Origin: Lineolata rhizophorae
Taxonomy: Eukaryota > Ascomycota > Dothideomycetes > Lineolatales > Lineolataceae
DNA length: 64,000 nt
Direction of reading: 5' to 3'
Assembly (NCBI GenBank): GCA_010093515.1
Contig: MU001691.1
Coordinates: 447,813-511,812 of the forward strand
This document shows, one piece after another, positions 34,285 to 45,960 of the stretch. A program made the position numbers and the translations under genes. The notes under the pieces were generated by a model. That model did not search any database, was not told the origin of the DNA, and saw nothing but the letters and a program-made list of their open reading frames with translations. Each line of letters starts with the position of its first letter. Within the stretch, counting starts at the first letter, position 1.

Positions 34285-36325
34285 TGTTATTGAGATGACG
34301 GGCTAATTAAGGGCATGGAGAGGACGCTTGGGGGGGGTTGAGTTGGTGGAAGGGTGAAGACGTAAGCGGAGCCGGAGGGTGGGTATAGAAGAGAGAGAGG
34401 GCATGGCAGCGGTGCTGAGGCCGTGTTTCAACGCTAGCGGGCGCCAGCCAGTCGGAGAGCACGTACGCGCAGCTTCGTCCAAGGGACTGGCCGTGGGCAG
34501 CAGGCCGGCCACGAGCCGGCCGAGGAATCCGACCGGCGCCATTGGGGCAGCGCACAATCAATCTCCAACGAGCAGAGGCGCCGGTGGCAGGGCTGAAGGA
34601 TCGGCGTGGTTGGATCGGAGAGGGATGAAGGGATGCCGTCGGCACCACGGGTCGGAGTGGATACGTATTTCGTGAAGTCGTCGCACACGTCCGGCGCGCC
34701 CACTTGCACATGCCACACGCCTGTCGCAGCCACGGCCATTCTTTGGCGCCCTGGGACGCAGGGAGCACTCCGTCCTGGCTGGGAGTTTGTCGCCGGAGTC
34801 GCTGCCCGCAGAGGCAGGGTGCACGCACACGGCGGGCCCGCATTGAGCTCGCCTGCCATAGCCGGAGAGGGCTAAGTTTCAACTTCCAGCGACGGCGGCG
34901 ATCGAGGCATCCCGAGTCGCGGAGAGGCGTTTCCCCAGCGGGCGCGGGTTGCCATGGGAGTCGGGCGAAGCGTGGCGGGCGACGAGGTTGTCGGTGCGAC
35001 GCCTCGACTCGACGGCGGCGGCGGCCGTCTTGGCGAACGGCGCGGGCGCGGCGTGGCCCAGGCACGAACGACGCCTCGACGGCCAGTCGCGACGCTCCAC
35101 GCCCTCGTCGCCAGGGCCGCATTCCGCGTTGCGACGACGCCCCCGGCGACACCCCTGAGCGCCCGGCCCTGTGGCCGCGCTCCGGCCAATGGCGCGCCGC
35201 CCAGCCCGCCCGCCGTCATAGGCGGTGCTCCATCCCTGCCTCCGGTTGGCTGGCCGCCTTCGCGGCCGTTGGCACCACCGCCCGTCCGGCGTCGTCCTCC
35301 AGCCCGTGGTTTGGCTGGACGGACTCCATAGCATCGCAGCTATCGATATGGCGATAGGGGCGCGCGAGGGGCCCGCGCGGAGGGCCAGCGAGGGGCTCAG
35401 CAGCCCGCTCAACCCGCCCTCGCGCCCGCCGAGGGGCTCGCCATGGCAGACGAGCGACGGCGAGTTTAAAAGCGCCGCCGAGGGCAAAAAGGGCCTCCCC
35501 ATGAAGATGCACGCAGCAGAACAGAAGGCTTGAGCCGCAGTCTGTCGCAAGACCTTGCACCCGTCCCGTCTCTTCCCGCCGAAACCCTCCGCACCCTCAC
35601 CCCCCGAAGCCCAGGTTTTATCGCCGGCTCTTCTGCCGAAACGCTCTCGCGCTCTCGTCCCGCCGCGCCTGCTGGGACGCTGCAGCTGCAGCAGCTCGCC
35701 GGCCGACCCGGTTCCTGACTTGAGGGCCGCAGCGGCAGAGCGAAGGGCTGAAAAGGGTGCCGTCCTGCACTCGTGCCTCCCGCGCCTCCCAGCGCGCTGC
35801 CGTCCCTCCCCCTCCGCCGCCTCCACCCAGCCAACCCGAGCTGCAGCTGGTCCTGCAGCGTCTCCGCAATCGCGCATACTGCCAGACCGCCAGACGGGCT
35901 CGCTGCCACTCCCTTTTCTCTCCTGACGGCGTCTCTTTAATTTTTTTTAAGGGACGCTGTCCTCCATTCCTTTGCGCCCCCGTTTGCATCTCTCGTTCAC
36001 TGCCTACCGCACTCGTGCCGCGGCGCTGCCGTCCCTCTTTCACGATTTAATATGTCGTTGCCGTAGACCTTCTTCTCGTCGCTCTTTTTTACGACTCTTG
36101 CCCCCCTCCTTCGGGCCTTACTGTTGTTTTTTCTTTCTTTTTTTTCGTTGCCAGTCTTTCTGACCGCTTTCCCGCTGCCGATTCTTCACGTCTCTCATTA
36201 ATGACTGTTTCCACTTGACGTCCAATGACTCCGGAACCGGGCCGGGGGTTGAACTGCACGATCCATCTATACGTGCGCAGCCGTTATTCTTGCCGTCGCC
36301 GTGCTACCGCAGCAGCAGCCTTCTT
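34285..36325. promoter_or_regulatory. GC-rich divergent spacer between RCE1 and the serine-rich gene
   Basis: About 2 kb. From 34.3 to 35.9 kb it is GC-rich and open in several frames on both strands (up to 332 codons, minus), none with a recognisable domain. From 35.9 to 36.2 kb it turns pyrimidine-rich with T runs (about 35937-35950, 36085-36092, 36125-36150), typical of a fungal core promoter or leader in front of the serine-rich gene. Confidence 0.45.
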
Positions 36326-39300
36326 ATGTCGTCCGAGGAAACGCCCCGTTCCGAGCGGCGGAGCCCGAGCGCGTCCGGCTCGCCGCAAAAACCTTCTCCG
36401 AGACGCCGGCCTCTGCACGAGCGCTCGCCCTCGCGCTCCAACGAAACCCCAACCCCCTCCAGCCCGACCATCCGCATCGTGCACGACCCCGGCGTCCGCC
36501 AGCCACCCGCCCCGGCGCCCGATGCCCCCGCCGAGCGCGACGATGACGACGTCTACGCCAAATCGCCGTTCCCGACCCACCCTGCGCACGTTCTGCCTCC
36601 GAGAAGCTATGCGCATGGACAGTCGCCCGCCACTCGCGGCCGCCGTGTTTCAGATGTCTCCAGGCACGCCAATGCGCCGTCGCGCGCGCAGGACCCGGCA
36701 TCGCTGCTGCCGCGGCCGCACCAGCCACCGCGGCGGTCCGTTCGCATCTCGTCGTCGTCCATGAGCGCCGCGTCCGACGCCGACACTCTGACCAGCCCGT
36801 CCCTTTTTACGGCCACGTCGAGCCGCTTCTCCCAGGGCAGCACCGCCGCGCCCTCCACACCGACCTTCTGGACGTCGTCGTCGCTCGTCGCCGGCCCCGA
36901 CGATAAAAGTCCCGAGAAGCGAGAGCTAGACCCGCTCCCGGAGAGCGACGACGTTTTCGGCGCCACAGGGCGTACCATTCGGGCCGTACCCCCCTCCCGG
37001 CCCGCTTCGTCGCACAGCCGTGTCACGCTAGCCAGGGCTCGCTCGAGAGCCTCATCCGAAGGCTCTTCGTCGTCCGGCGAACACGCCTCGCGCCGCACTC
37101 AACCCAGCGCCGAGGGCACTCCCAATTACCTCGTCCATCACCGCTCGGTTACCGACCCTCCTCCCACCGACCCGCCTCCTCCAAGCCCGCGGCGCCCGCT
37201 TCCACGGCCGCCCGACTTCGCGCCTGCGCAACCCTCCGCATCGTCTGCCGCCGGCCGTAGCGCGAAGCAGGCTTCTGCTACATCCCACGGGCCGCCACCG
37301 CCGCGCGGTGGTACAGGACTAGGCAAGGCGCGCCAGTCGAGCGAATCGCTGCCGCGAACCCTGCACTCGTCGAGTTCGTCCGAGGCGCAGAGGTCCGTCT
37401 CGTCGCCGGCCACACCTTCGCGGCACTCGCATGTTGCACCCCGCAGCCCTCCGACCAGCCCCGTCCCCCAGATCCAGATCCAGTACGCGCGGATACGGCC
37501 GGCGCCCCTACGCGGAAGGTGGGAAGAAGTATCCGATGCGCCGCGCGACGACCGCTTGCGGCCGCAGCGGGAGCAGGGACAACACCCGTCTCCGTCGTCG
37601 TCATCGTCATCGACGACCCCTCGACAAAGACTTTCGGTTACACAGCAGCCGCAGCCGCAGCAGCACCAACAATACTACTACGAACCCCAGCACCACCAAT
37701 TCCAACCAACCCGACCTCCCCCTCCTCTACCACCGCCGCGGCACTACCAGCAGCAGCAGCAGCAGCAGCAACAACCTCACCCCCGCCGCCTACCCCCGCA
37801 ACCACCCGTCGCCGGCCCACCCGTGCCCCCTCGCCGCTCGTCGCGCACGCTGCACACGCTGGACCTGCCGATGAGCGGGCCGCAGCCACAGCCCAACCAG
37901 CCCTCGCCGTCGTCGTCGTCGTCGTCGCAGCCACAGCCGCAACACCACCACACATGGAGCTCGCAGCTGTCCACGATCCAGTCCGAGTCGTCGCGGCGCA
38001 CCTCGCAGGAGCGCTTCTCGCACGAGTTCGCCTCATCCTCGGTCGCCGGCGGCGGCCCCGCCGCCGCGTCGCGCAGCTACGTCAGCTCGGACGAGCTGTA
38101 CGACGCCCCGCCCGGCGGCCAGGAAAGTCTAGTCCCAGGCGGGGACGGCGGTGCCGGCGCGGGCCTGGGCGCCCAGTGGCCCCTCCCCGCCACCATCGCC
38201 GCCGCCGCCGCCTCCGGCCGCCGCGCCGCCAGCACCTCGTCGTCCATGCAGCCCGGCGCCCCGTCGTCCAGCAGCGGCGCGTCCGCCGTCGACGTCCCGC
38301 AGCCGCTCTTCGCCAGCCACCAGGCGCGCGGCGCGGCGCGCGGCGCGCCGCAAGACGGCGCGCAGTTGACGGCCGCGGCGCCCCCGCCGGCCAGCCCGCA
38401 GCAGCGCATGGCGCGCGCCCTGTACGGCACGCCGCCGCCGCCGCCGCCGCCCGCCGCAGAGCTGCCTCGCGACGGCCGCGACTCGTACGAGCGCGACGAC
38501 GTCGTGTTCGAGCTGAGGAGGCCGGAGGCGGCGGCGGCGGCGGCGGCGGGGGGGGGCGGGCGGGCGCCGCGGAGCGGGTATCTCCAGCGGCGGCCGTCGG
38601 GGGAGCGCCGGCGGGAAGGGGGCGGTGGTTTCTTTGGAGGAGGGCACGGCGCACCGGACAGGCCGCTCAGTCAGGCGTCGGAGAGGAGCGGGAGCTTGGC
38701 GAGTTATGTGCAGAGTTTGCCGGCGTGGGCGAGGTAAGGGAATCCCCGAGATTTTTTTTTGTTTTAAAAAAAAAATAATGCGCTTGTTTTGCACGTGACC
38801 GCATAGGCCTAGGGCGCGATGAGGATGCTAACTTGGTTCGCGATTCCAGGAGCTATTACCGTCGCGGCGAGCGTGCCTCGATTGGCTCCGGCGCCCCGTC
38901 CTCGACCTATTCCAGCAGCGAGACGTCCCTGCCCCTCGACACGGGCGCTCCTGCCGCCGCCGCCGGCGGGCCCACCAATGGCGGCGGCCCCGGCCCTTCG
39001 ACGGCGGCCGCTCGTCGCCAGCAACGCCCCCAGCCGCAACAACCTCAACTACGTACCCATCAGGCGCCGGCGGCTGCCTACCAGCCACCTTCCTCCGCCA
39101 CCTCGTCCAACTCCCCGGTCGACGACCACTTCCCGCTCTCCATCTACCAGCCGCGCAAGCGGCCGCACCTGCCGTCCGCCGCCGCCGCCACCACCACCGC
39201 CGCAACCGAGTCCGCCGCCGCCACCGCCGCCGGCGCTGCCGCGGGGCCCCCACCCTCGCCCTTCGGCGAGCTTGACTCCGAGGAGGCCTCCGGCGAGCTC

Positions 39301-40356
39301 TACGTCGTCGGGCACCCGTCGTCGCACCACCTGGCGTCGGGCGGGCGGCGCGGCGTCGTCGGCGTGCGCCGCCCCGTCTCGGACCCCTGGGGCGACGACG
39401 CCGTGCCGAGGCTGCAGCGCGACCGCCGCAGCCGCGCGCGGCTGAGCGTGTGGAAGGCGCCGAGCCTGGACGAGGACTTCGAGGCCCCGCGCGCCGGCGG
39501 CAGCGGCTTCTGGGGGTCGTTCCGGTCCGGGACGAGCTCGGCCGCGGGCGGGTCGGCGGGGGAGGGCGGCGCCGCGGGGTTCCGCGGCTCGCTGAGGCTA
39601 AGGAGCAGGGCGAATTTGCAGGTGGCGTTGTTTTGCCTGGGGTTCATCTTCCCGTTCGCGTGGTTTGCGGGGGCGCTGACGAGGCTGCCGAAGCCGGTGG
39701 GGGCCGAGGACGAGGGCGGCGGGGAGGAGGAGAAGGAGGGCGTGGGGAAGGAGGCGACTGGGGGCCGGGCGCGCACGCAGGCGCAGATGGACGTCGAGAG
39801 GGCGATCCGGAGGTCCGTGGGGCCGGCCGAGGAGATCGGCTATCAGAAGGCGAGGTGGTGGCGCAATCTCAATAGGGTCATGTGTCTGGTGGGGATCGTG
39901 GTTTTGGGCGTCGTGGTAAGTTTTTTTTTGTGGCTTCAATTTTGCGTTTTGATTTGAGTTTTTTTTTTTTTTTGGTTTTTTGTGCGCTGCTTCTTTCGGG
40001 GCGCGTATGGGGGGCCAATTGCGCATCGCGGCCATAGCTTCCCGCTCGCTCAAAACCGGGCGCATGGGATGGCGGGTCGCACGTTTATTGCCCGCGTTGT
40101 CGGGACTGAGGGCGGCGGGGCCGCGGAGAGGCATCGATGTTGTGTCGCCGATCTGGGGTTTCCGTGCTCGGTTCCATCATGCTTCGGGCTGGTGTTCTGG
40201 AATGCGAAGCGGGCATGGGGGACAACATGTGATCTTTGCTTTTCTCTTTTCTTGTTTTCCGTTTGCAACAGGTTGAGAACTTCGAACTGACGTGTCTTGT
40301 GTCTGGAACAGATTGCGCTCGTGGTTATAGGGACCAAGCTGCCGTCGTCACGATAA
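36326..40356 (+). CDS. Serine-rich fungal protein with two C-terminal membrane spans
   Basis: Exons 36326-38733, 38850-39915 and 40312-40356 join in phase to 1172 residues. I start at MSSEETPRSERRSPSASGSP because this resembles fungal serine-rich proteins; an in-frame ATG at 36215 would add 37 residues. The first 1000 residues are disordered and rich in Ser, Pro, Ala, Gln and Arg, with short conserved-looking islands (RRPLHERSPSRSNETPT, IRIVHDP, YAKSPFPTHPAHVLPP) and a nine-Gln run. A conserved segment RARLSVWKAPSLDEDFE precedes two membrane spans: about 1061-1080 (VALFCLGFIFPFAWFAGAL) and about 1146-1168 (VMCLVGIVVLGVV|IALVVIGTKL). The splice joins the last 14 codons and ends PSSR. Function is unknown; the architecture suggests a long cytosolic tail anchored by a C-terminal hairpin. 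High GC keeps other frames open over much of exon 1. Confidence 0.8.
37748..37774 (+). repeat. CAG/CAA repeat coding for nine Gln
   Basis: Seven CAG followed by two CAA codons in the serine-rich protein gene. Confidence 0.9.
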
Positions 40357-42590
40357 AAGGCGGTCGGCGTGGCCTTGTTGCTTACGCCTATTATTGTCGT
40401 CACACGACTTATCCTGGAAGGAGCTGTGGCACTTCTTCCGTACACTCGCTCGACTTGTCCGCTAGAGGGTGGACAGGGCCCTTTTTAACGCCTTGTAATG
40501 CTTCTTTCTTGGCTCTATTGGAATCCGACCTTGGACGCCTATACGGCAAATGTTACGACCTTTTTTTTCTTTTAAGGTGGGAAAAATCATACGACGATTT
40601 CTCTCTCTTGAGACACATTCTCTCAAAGGCTACGTAGACACTCATTCCGTCATTTCTCACTCAAATTCTCCAAATCTCGCCGACTTATGTCCTCCTCTTT
40701 TCCTCCTTTTGCTGTTTTTGTATGACGAGAAACGCCCCCCGACTTTAGCGATGAACCCGATTTCAGTATTTTTATTTTGTTCTTTCTAATGTCCTGCTAT
40801 GTACAGCGAGGGCCCTTTCTTTTTATTCTTTTCCTTTTTGACTCATCTTGTCGAACCATTTCAGCCCTACCTGTAACAACTACCGGTCATGCATTGTACC
40901 ATAGGCACGAGTGCATCCTCATCGTCATCAGCGTCAAGCGTCATTGGTTTCTTTCTGGTGTAAATTGGAAAATGGGGCGGAAATTCTCAAGAGGAATAAT
41001 GCTTATTGGCAGATGGATTGACTTTAACCTCTTGTTCTGGATTCGGGCCCAGCAGACTAGATGTAGATGATTATATTTGGCTCTGCACGGATTTCTCGCT
41101 ACTTTGGCTTTCATGAGCGATGGATATAGTATCACCACGTCGGTCTAGGTAGCTCAAAGAATTTGCGATTCTTTTTCTTTTCACAAGGTATTGTGCCGGT
41201 GCCTTCCGAATGGGATGTGTGCTCTCTCTTCCTCGCCTTGCGAAGGCTGGCGAACACCGTTCTACAGCTCATAGTAGAACGCTGACAAGGTCTCGAACGC
41301 CACTAGCTCCAATCCTCCAATTATGCAATCTTTAAGCTACATGCCCACAATTGACGTCACGCGATGGCGCCACCGTAACTCAAACCAGCCCAGCCGTGCT
41401 TACATATGTACATAGGCCGCCAGCCTCCAACCTCCTTGCCGCGCGAAGCCGAACCAATTCTCGCGAAGGCGGGAGAGAGCGTCCGGTCACTTCGGCGCCA
41501 GCTCGCTCCGAGCTCAGGCGATGCCGTCGCAGGGCCAAAGAGCACAGGCCATCGCACATCGCTCCTCCAATTAGTCCCACCCTCGACCGCACAGCAACCG
41601 GACACGAAGCCCGCAGAAAAACAAAGAAAAGGACAATCTTTCTTTTCCTTTTTTGCCCCGCCAGCCGCGGCTGGACTCGCCGAAAATAACCGGCCCGGCG
41701 CGTCGCAGATGCCTTCCGTCGCCCTTCCTTTTGGCTGCTACGTACTGACCGGGGGGCCCGCGAGCCCGGATTCGGAGGGCGTATGGAGTACACAGGCAAT
41801 TTTTTCGCCTCCCTTCGGAAGATAAAGTGTGGCTGGGGTTTCTTGAGCCGTGGGGGGCGGTTGGAAGGGGACTTTTGGGTTCGGCTTGAGCCGAGTTGTT
41901 TGAGGGTGAAACGTCGGGGGTGCCAGGGGGGTGGTGGGCGGATGGATGGGATGACTGGGGCTCCGGCGGGTGGTTCGTGAGAAGTGGCACGTGCGTTGCT
42001 TGGGATTTGGAATGGAGAGGAAATCTGCAATGCTAATTTTTTTTTTTCGGCGTATGTGTGTGCGTGGTTGGATTAATGCATGAAATTCTGCCTCTTCTAC
42101 TCTGACTGTCAGGGAGGATCACGTGGGAAAATGAATGCATTGAAATGCAATTCAACTGGACGAGAAATCACGGACTCAGGGCAACAGATAGAACAGGTCA
42201 TCGCATCCTCACCAGGCCTCGGGAATCAGCTTCCACAAACAAATCGTTTAGTCACGAGGCTTTCAAAATATGCTTGTACGAATCTGTCAGCGCCTGTTTT
42301 GCCGAGCTTACATAGTACGCTCAGGCGCTCCACTTGATTCGACAAGTGTAAGCGCCGACATCTGCGCTCGATACGTGTACAAGTTGGGGGACACGCCTTG
42401 GACTGACGTGCTCGGGACCTTTCCACTGCCTGAGCAGGATTTCGGGTCACCGGTGAGCGACATTCAGATAAGGTAACGCTAGCGAGAAAAGCCGTCACTT
42501 CTCGCACGTCGCCGCTTTCTTGATCTAGTCTTCTTTACACCAACTGAGCTCGTCCTTGAGTAACGAAGGGGCCGCACTCTGTCGTCATCA
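40357..42590. other. Intergenic spacer downstream of the serine-rich gene
   Basis: About 2.2 kb. 40.36-41.2 kb is T-rich with several poly-T/CTTT tracts, probably 3' UTR and flank. 41.35-42.0 kb is GC-richer and holds antisense frames up to 216 codons without motifs. No RNA gene or repeat was recognised. Confidence 0.4.
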
Positions 42591-43034
42591 ATGGAGACGC
42601 GGCCTCCAGCTCTTGAGAAGCTATGCCGAGTTGTCGTCTATGCAAGAGTCACCGATATCGAAGGAGACTCTCTCACACGACCTGTTACATTAGGCTATGA
42701 TGTCTGCGCCCAACTTCACTTGCGCGATCTTCATAATCAAATCACGTTTGAGGGCTATGATGCTGTCCACTGTCTGCCCCATTTTGACTCTCCCAAATAT
42801 ATCAAAATATATATTCTTTTCGACTTCGGTGTGACAGGTAGTTTAAGCAAAGACGAATTGGCGCAACTTCCACATTACGTATTCTTAGCGACCCGACACA
42901 ATGGAGCTTGGTCAGTCAACAAGTTCATTCATGAGCATGAGCTGACCTCACCAGTAGGAAATATAATTATCGACACTCTGCAAATTAAAAGATCCACCAA
43001 CGGACGCAGGACTATACGTGGGGTGGTAAAGTAG
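42591..43034 (+). CDS. Orphan ORF, hypothetical protein
   Basis: A 147-codon frame with balanced amino-acid composition in a moderate-GC region (METRPPALEKLCRVVVYARV, later IKIYILFDFGVTGSLSKDEL and LPHYVFLATRHNGAWSVNKF). It has alternating beta-like and helical segments, no signal peptide and no membrane span. I do not recognise a family. It might be the last exon of a longer gene, since an open frame at 42270-42476 lies just upstream, but no convincing splice was found. It could also be a decayed remnant. Confidence 0.3.
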   Translation: METRPPALEKLCRVVVYARVTDIEGDSLTRPVTLGYDVCAQLHLRDLHNQITFEGYDAVHCLPHFDSPKYIKIYILFDFGVTGSLSKDELAQLPHYVFLATRHNGAWSVNKFIHEHELTSPVGNIIIDTLQIKRSTNGRRTIRGVVK

Positions 43035-44612
43035 AGCAGGATATTCTCGAGGAAGAGAGGCTTTTACAGCAAACCGAATTCTCCTTTCAAGCCGTTTCTG
43101 GCGACGTCTCCCCCTTACCCCACAAGCAGAACTTCTTAGGCTTGTCCCGCGCGTCATAGACATGTTGTCTCTGATCTGGTGGGCAGGCTTGGCCGCGTGC
43201 GACTGCTAGGACACACCTGCGCATTTCCTTCAGGCGACCTAAATAAAGCACGCATGTTTTCGCACATCTAGAATGAACGTCAGCATATTCACTACTATAT
43301 TGTGCCGTCAGTACGTTCGTTGATCGGCGAGAGTTGATGACTCCGATTCGGATGTTGAATGTTGCGAGAGAGGAGGAAGGAGAAGCAAGATGCGGGGTTG
43401 GAACGATGCGAAGGCCTACTCCGAATCGTTGTCTACAGCCTTTATGGAGCCAATAGGGGGGCCTCTACGACTCCGGATCAACGCAGGCTCCAGTGCTGGG
43501 TAAGCACCCGTAGAGTATCCCAATCGCATGGAAATAACGTGTTGATTCTACGCGTTTGTAGTTAAACTGTACGGGCTCATTGACGCGCTTGATTTACCCA
43601 CTCTATGATGCCCTCCTCGACTAACATCGCCGCCGCTTATGCCCCATCTTAGTGCCGCTTAGCTGTTGCAATAGCACTATTAAATACCATGCTGCCTCCG
43701 AGAAGCTCGCTGACCTCTCTAGGGTCGGCGACCTCTTTCACGAGGCCAAGGAGGTCGTGGCCGAGGATACGAGCAAGCGCATTCCCTTACTTATGTCTAC
43801 CCGGCTAGCACACTCTACAGGTGACTATTCAGCGTCGGAGCCTATGTAGATCCAGAACTGAGCAGACCTCCTACTAACTTCCATCGGGGTGGCGAAGGGA
43901 TGTGAACGTAGACAAAAGGGATGCGGATCTAGACTCACTCTATCCATATTCCTAGAATCTCTTGCTATTTTAAGCAGATCCAAACCTTAGGAGATCTCTA
44001 GCGTTCTAATATCAATCGACTATGTTGCCTAGTGTAGCGTTGTCTCCTTTTGTGGTGCTGACGACTCGACGCTTGCTCCTCAAGAAGCTTCAAATACTCA
44101 TGGCTCCCGACTTGATGCTCATGTTCGGTGGTGCATGAGCAACCCATTTGCAATGTTTGAGGGAGCGGTATTCCTCCGAGTTTGCGGTGGTGTGACGTCC
44201 AAGTTCGACCCTTACTCAAAAACAGCCTGTACTATTTCGGCGGGTATTCCGAGTAGCACATCATGCAGTCGAGAATAGGGCCAGTCGCATTTCTTAATTG
44301 TGACAATGCTCCGTCATGTGATATGATACGCTTAAAAGGTCGCAGTCCAGTATTGATTTGACGTCCTACCGGTTATGAACCAGAAACATGCCAAAGGTTT
44401 ACGTAATGCTACGCGCAGTCATATGCTAGTAAAATCGCTTTTTCCGAGTTTCCATATCTAGAATCTCGACCTATATAGTGAAGTGGATTTGCTACTTTTG
44501 CCATGACACTGCAAAGAGAACTAGGACGCGCCGTACTGTTCTCTTCAACGTGGATCAACTGGAACATTGCTTAGTACTCTGCGGATTTAAGACACCAGTA
44601 AAAGAGAAACCT
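43035..44612. other. Gene-poor spacer with a possible coding remnant
   Basis: About 1.6 kb of mixed composition. A 65-codon plus frame at 43652-43849 reads like protein (EKLADLSRVGDLFHEAKEVV, then AEDTSKRIPLLMSTRLAHST) but has no partner exons. The rest shows nothing recognisable. Confidence 0.35.
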
Positions 44613-45960
44613 TTATAAGGCTAATTGATGGCCATCACGCCAAACACTACGCAAGTTCAACGTCGCGTCAATATTCTCGAGTGGATTTCCTTCCACAAGC
44701 GTCAGATCGGCTTTCAGTCCCTCAGCTATCTGTCCACGGTCGTTGAATCCAAAGCGGCGGGCGGTCACGCTCGTGGCTGACCGCAGAGCTTCCTGAGGCG
44801 TGAAGCCACAATATGTAACCATCAAATAGAGCTCGTGGTGGATGGAGAGTCCGAAGGCAGTACCCAACGCTGGACCTGCGGAATCCGATCCACTTTACAA
44901 AGGTCAGAAGTCAGCATTCTCCTCCGTGTAAGGCACCTGACACGCAACTAAAACGAAGGAGTCACGCAAAATCATAAGTTCTTGAGCGGTAGACTCACCA
45001 AATGACATCTATACCAGCCGCCTTGAGCTGGCGCACGCTCTCGTACCCATATTCGACCTTCCCTATCCCCGCCGAAAACCCCATGCACTGACACAACCGT
45101 TGCTTGCCGCCCTCGTCAATTCGGCCTTCCACGCGTGGATCATGTGCAAACCGCTCCGCGATAGCCTGTCCCTCTTTGGTCAAGCTACCGAGGGCAGCTA
45201 GCGTCGGGTTTACCCACGCGTTGTTCGCCTTGTACGCATCAGTGAGCTCCTGCGTGGGCGGCTGGTCGCAGAACGTATGCGTCAAGCCATCGACGCCCGC
45301 GCGCAGCACCGTCAACGTGTCGGCCAGACACGTCGCGTGCGCGACGGCGGGCTTGCCGTGCTCGTGCGCCGCCCGCACCACCGCCTCCTGGAGCTCCTGC
45401 GTGGGGTGCGCGAACTGCTGGCCCATGGCGGTGCCCGACTCGTGCATCAGCTTGATGTAGCTGGCGCCGCCGGCGACGGCGCTGGCGACGTAGGCCGCGG
45501 CTTCCTCGCCGTTGGTCAGCCGCGGCCAGGCCGCGATCTCGGCCATAGTCTCGGCCGACTTGTCGTGCGCCGTCACCACGGGGACGGGCCACCCGTTCTC
45601 GATGCAGGCGCCCAGTAAGGCGAACTTGATGTCAGCCGCCTCCTTAGACTCGGCGGCGAGCGTGGACAGCTTGGAGATGTTCCTGGGTTCGTTATGCATG
45701 TCCATGACGGTTGTGACACCGAAGCGGAGCGCTTGGGTCAATGCGAGAGGGTTGCCTTTGTCGGCGTGAATGTGCGCGTCGATGAGGCCGGGAAGGAGGG
45801 TATGGCCGGGCTTCGAGATGACTGTCGCAGTGGAATCCTTCGGCGCTGGTCCACTGTCAAAAGACTTAATTTTGCTGTCGGAGACGACGACAAAGCCATT
45901 TTCGATGACATCCTCCCCGGTGAATATACGGACATCTGAGACGATGAAGCTATCCGCCAT
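44613..45960 (-). CDS. Metal-dependent amidohydrolase (imidazolonepropionase-like)
   Basis: A hydrolase of the amidohydrolase superfamily with a binuclear metal centre; substrate unknown. Exons 45960-44999 and 44892-44613 join in phase 2 to 413 residues. The splice creates the Cys of DVI|CGSDSAGPALG. Expected ligands are all present: His63 and His65 (GLIDAHIHADKG), Lys170 (ASYIKLMHE, the likely carboxylated lysine), His208 (AVAHATCLADT), His228 (DGLTHTF) and Asp324 (GSDSAG). The end, GLKADLTLVEGNPLENIDAT, is the usual return to the composite beta-sandwich. There is no clear signal peptide from MADSF; an upstream in-frame start at 46026 would add a hydrophobic Cys/Leu-rich lead (MSLFCSLTCLTCLPLRR). 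Related fungal enzymes hydrolyse amide bonds of small molecules, so a catabolic or detoxifying role is possible but not shown. Confidence 0.88.

Noticed and set aside
34307-35877. Minus-strand frames of 281 and 332 codons upstream of the serine-rich gene
   Set aside because: They overlap each other, show Arg/Ala/Gly-rich text without domains, and lie in GC-rich DNA where all frames are open.
37519-38778. 419-codon second frame overlapping the serine-rich gene
   Set aside because: Arg/Ala/Pro composition with no motifs; it is the expected by-product of GC-rich Ser/Pro/Ala codons, not dual coding.
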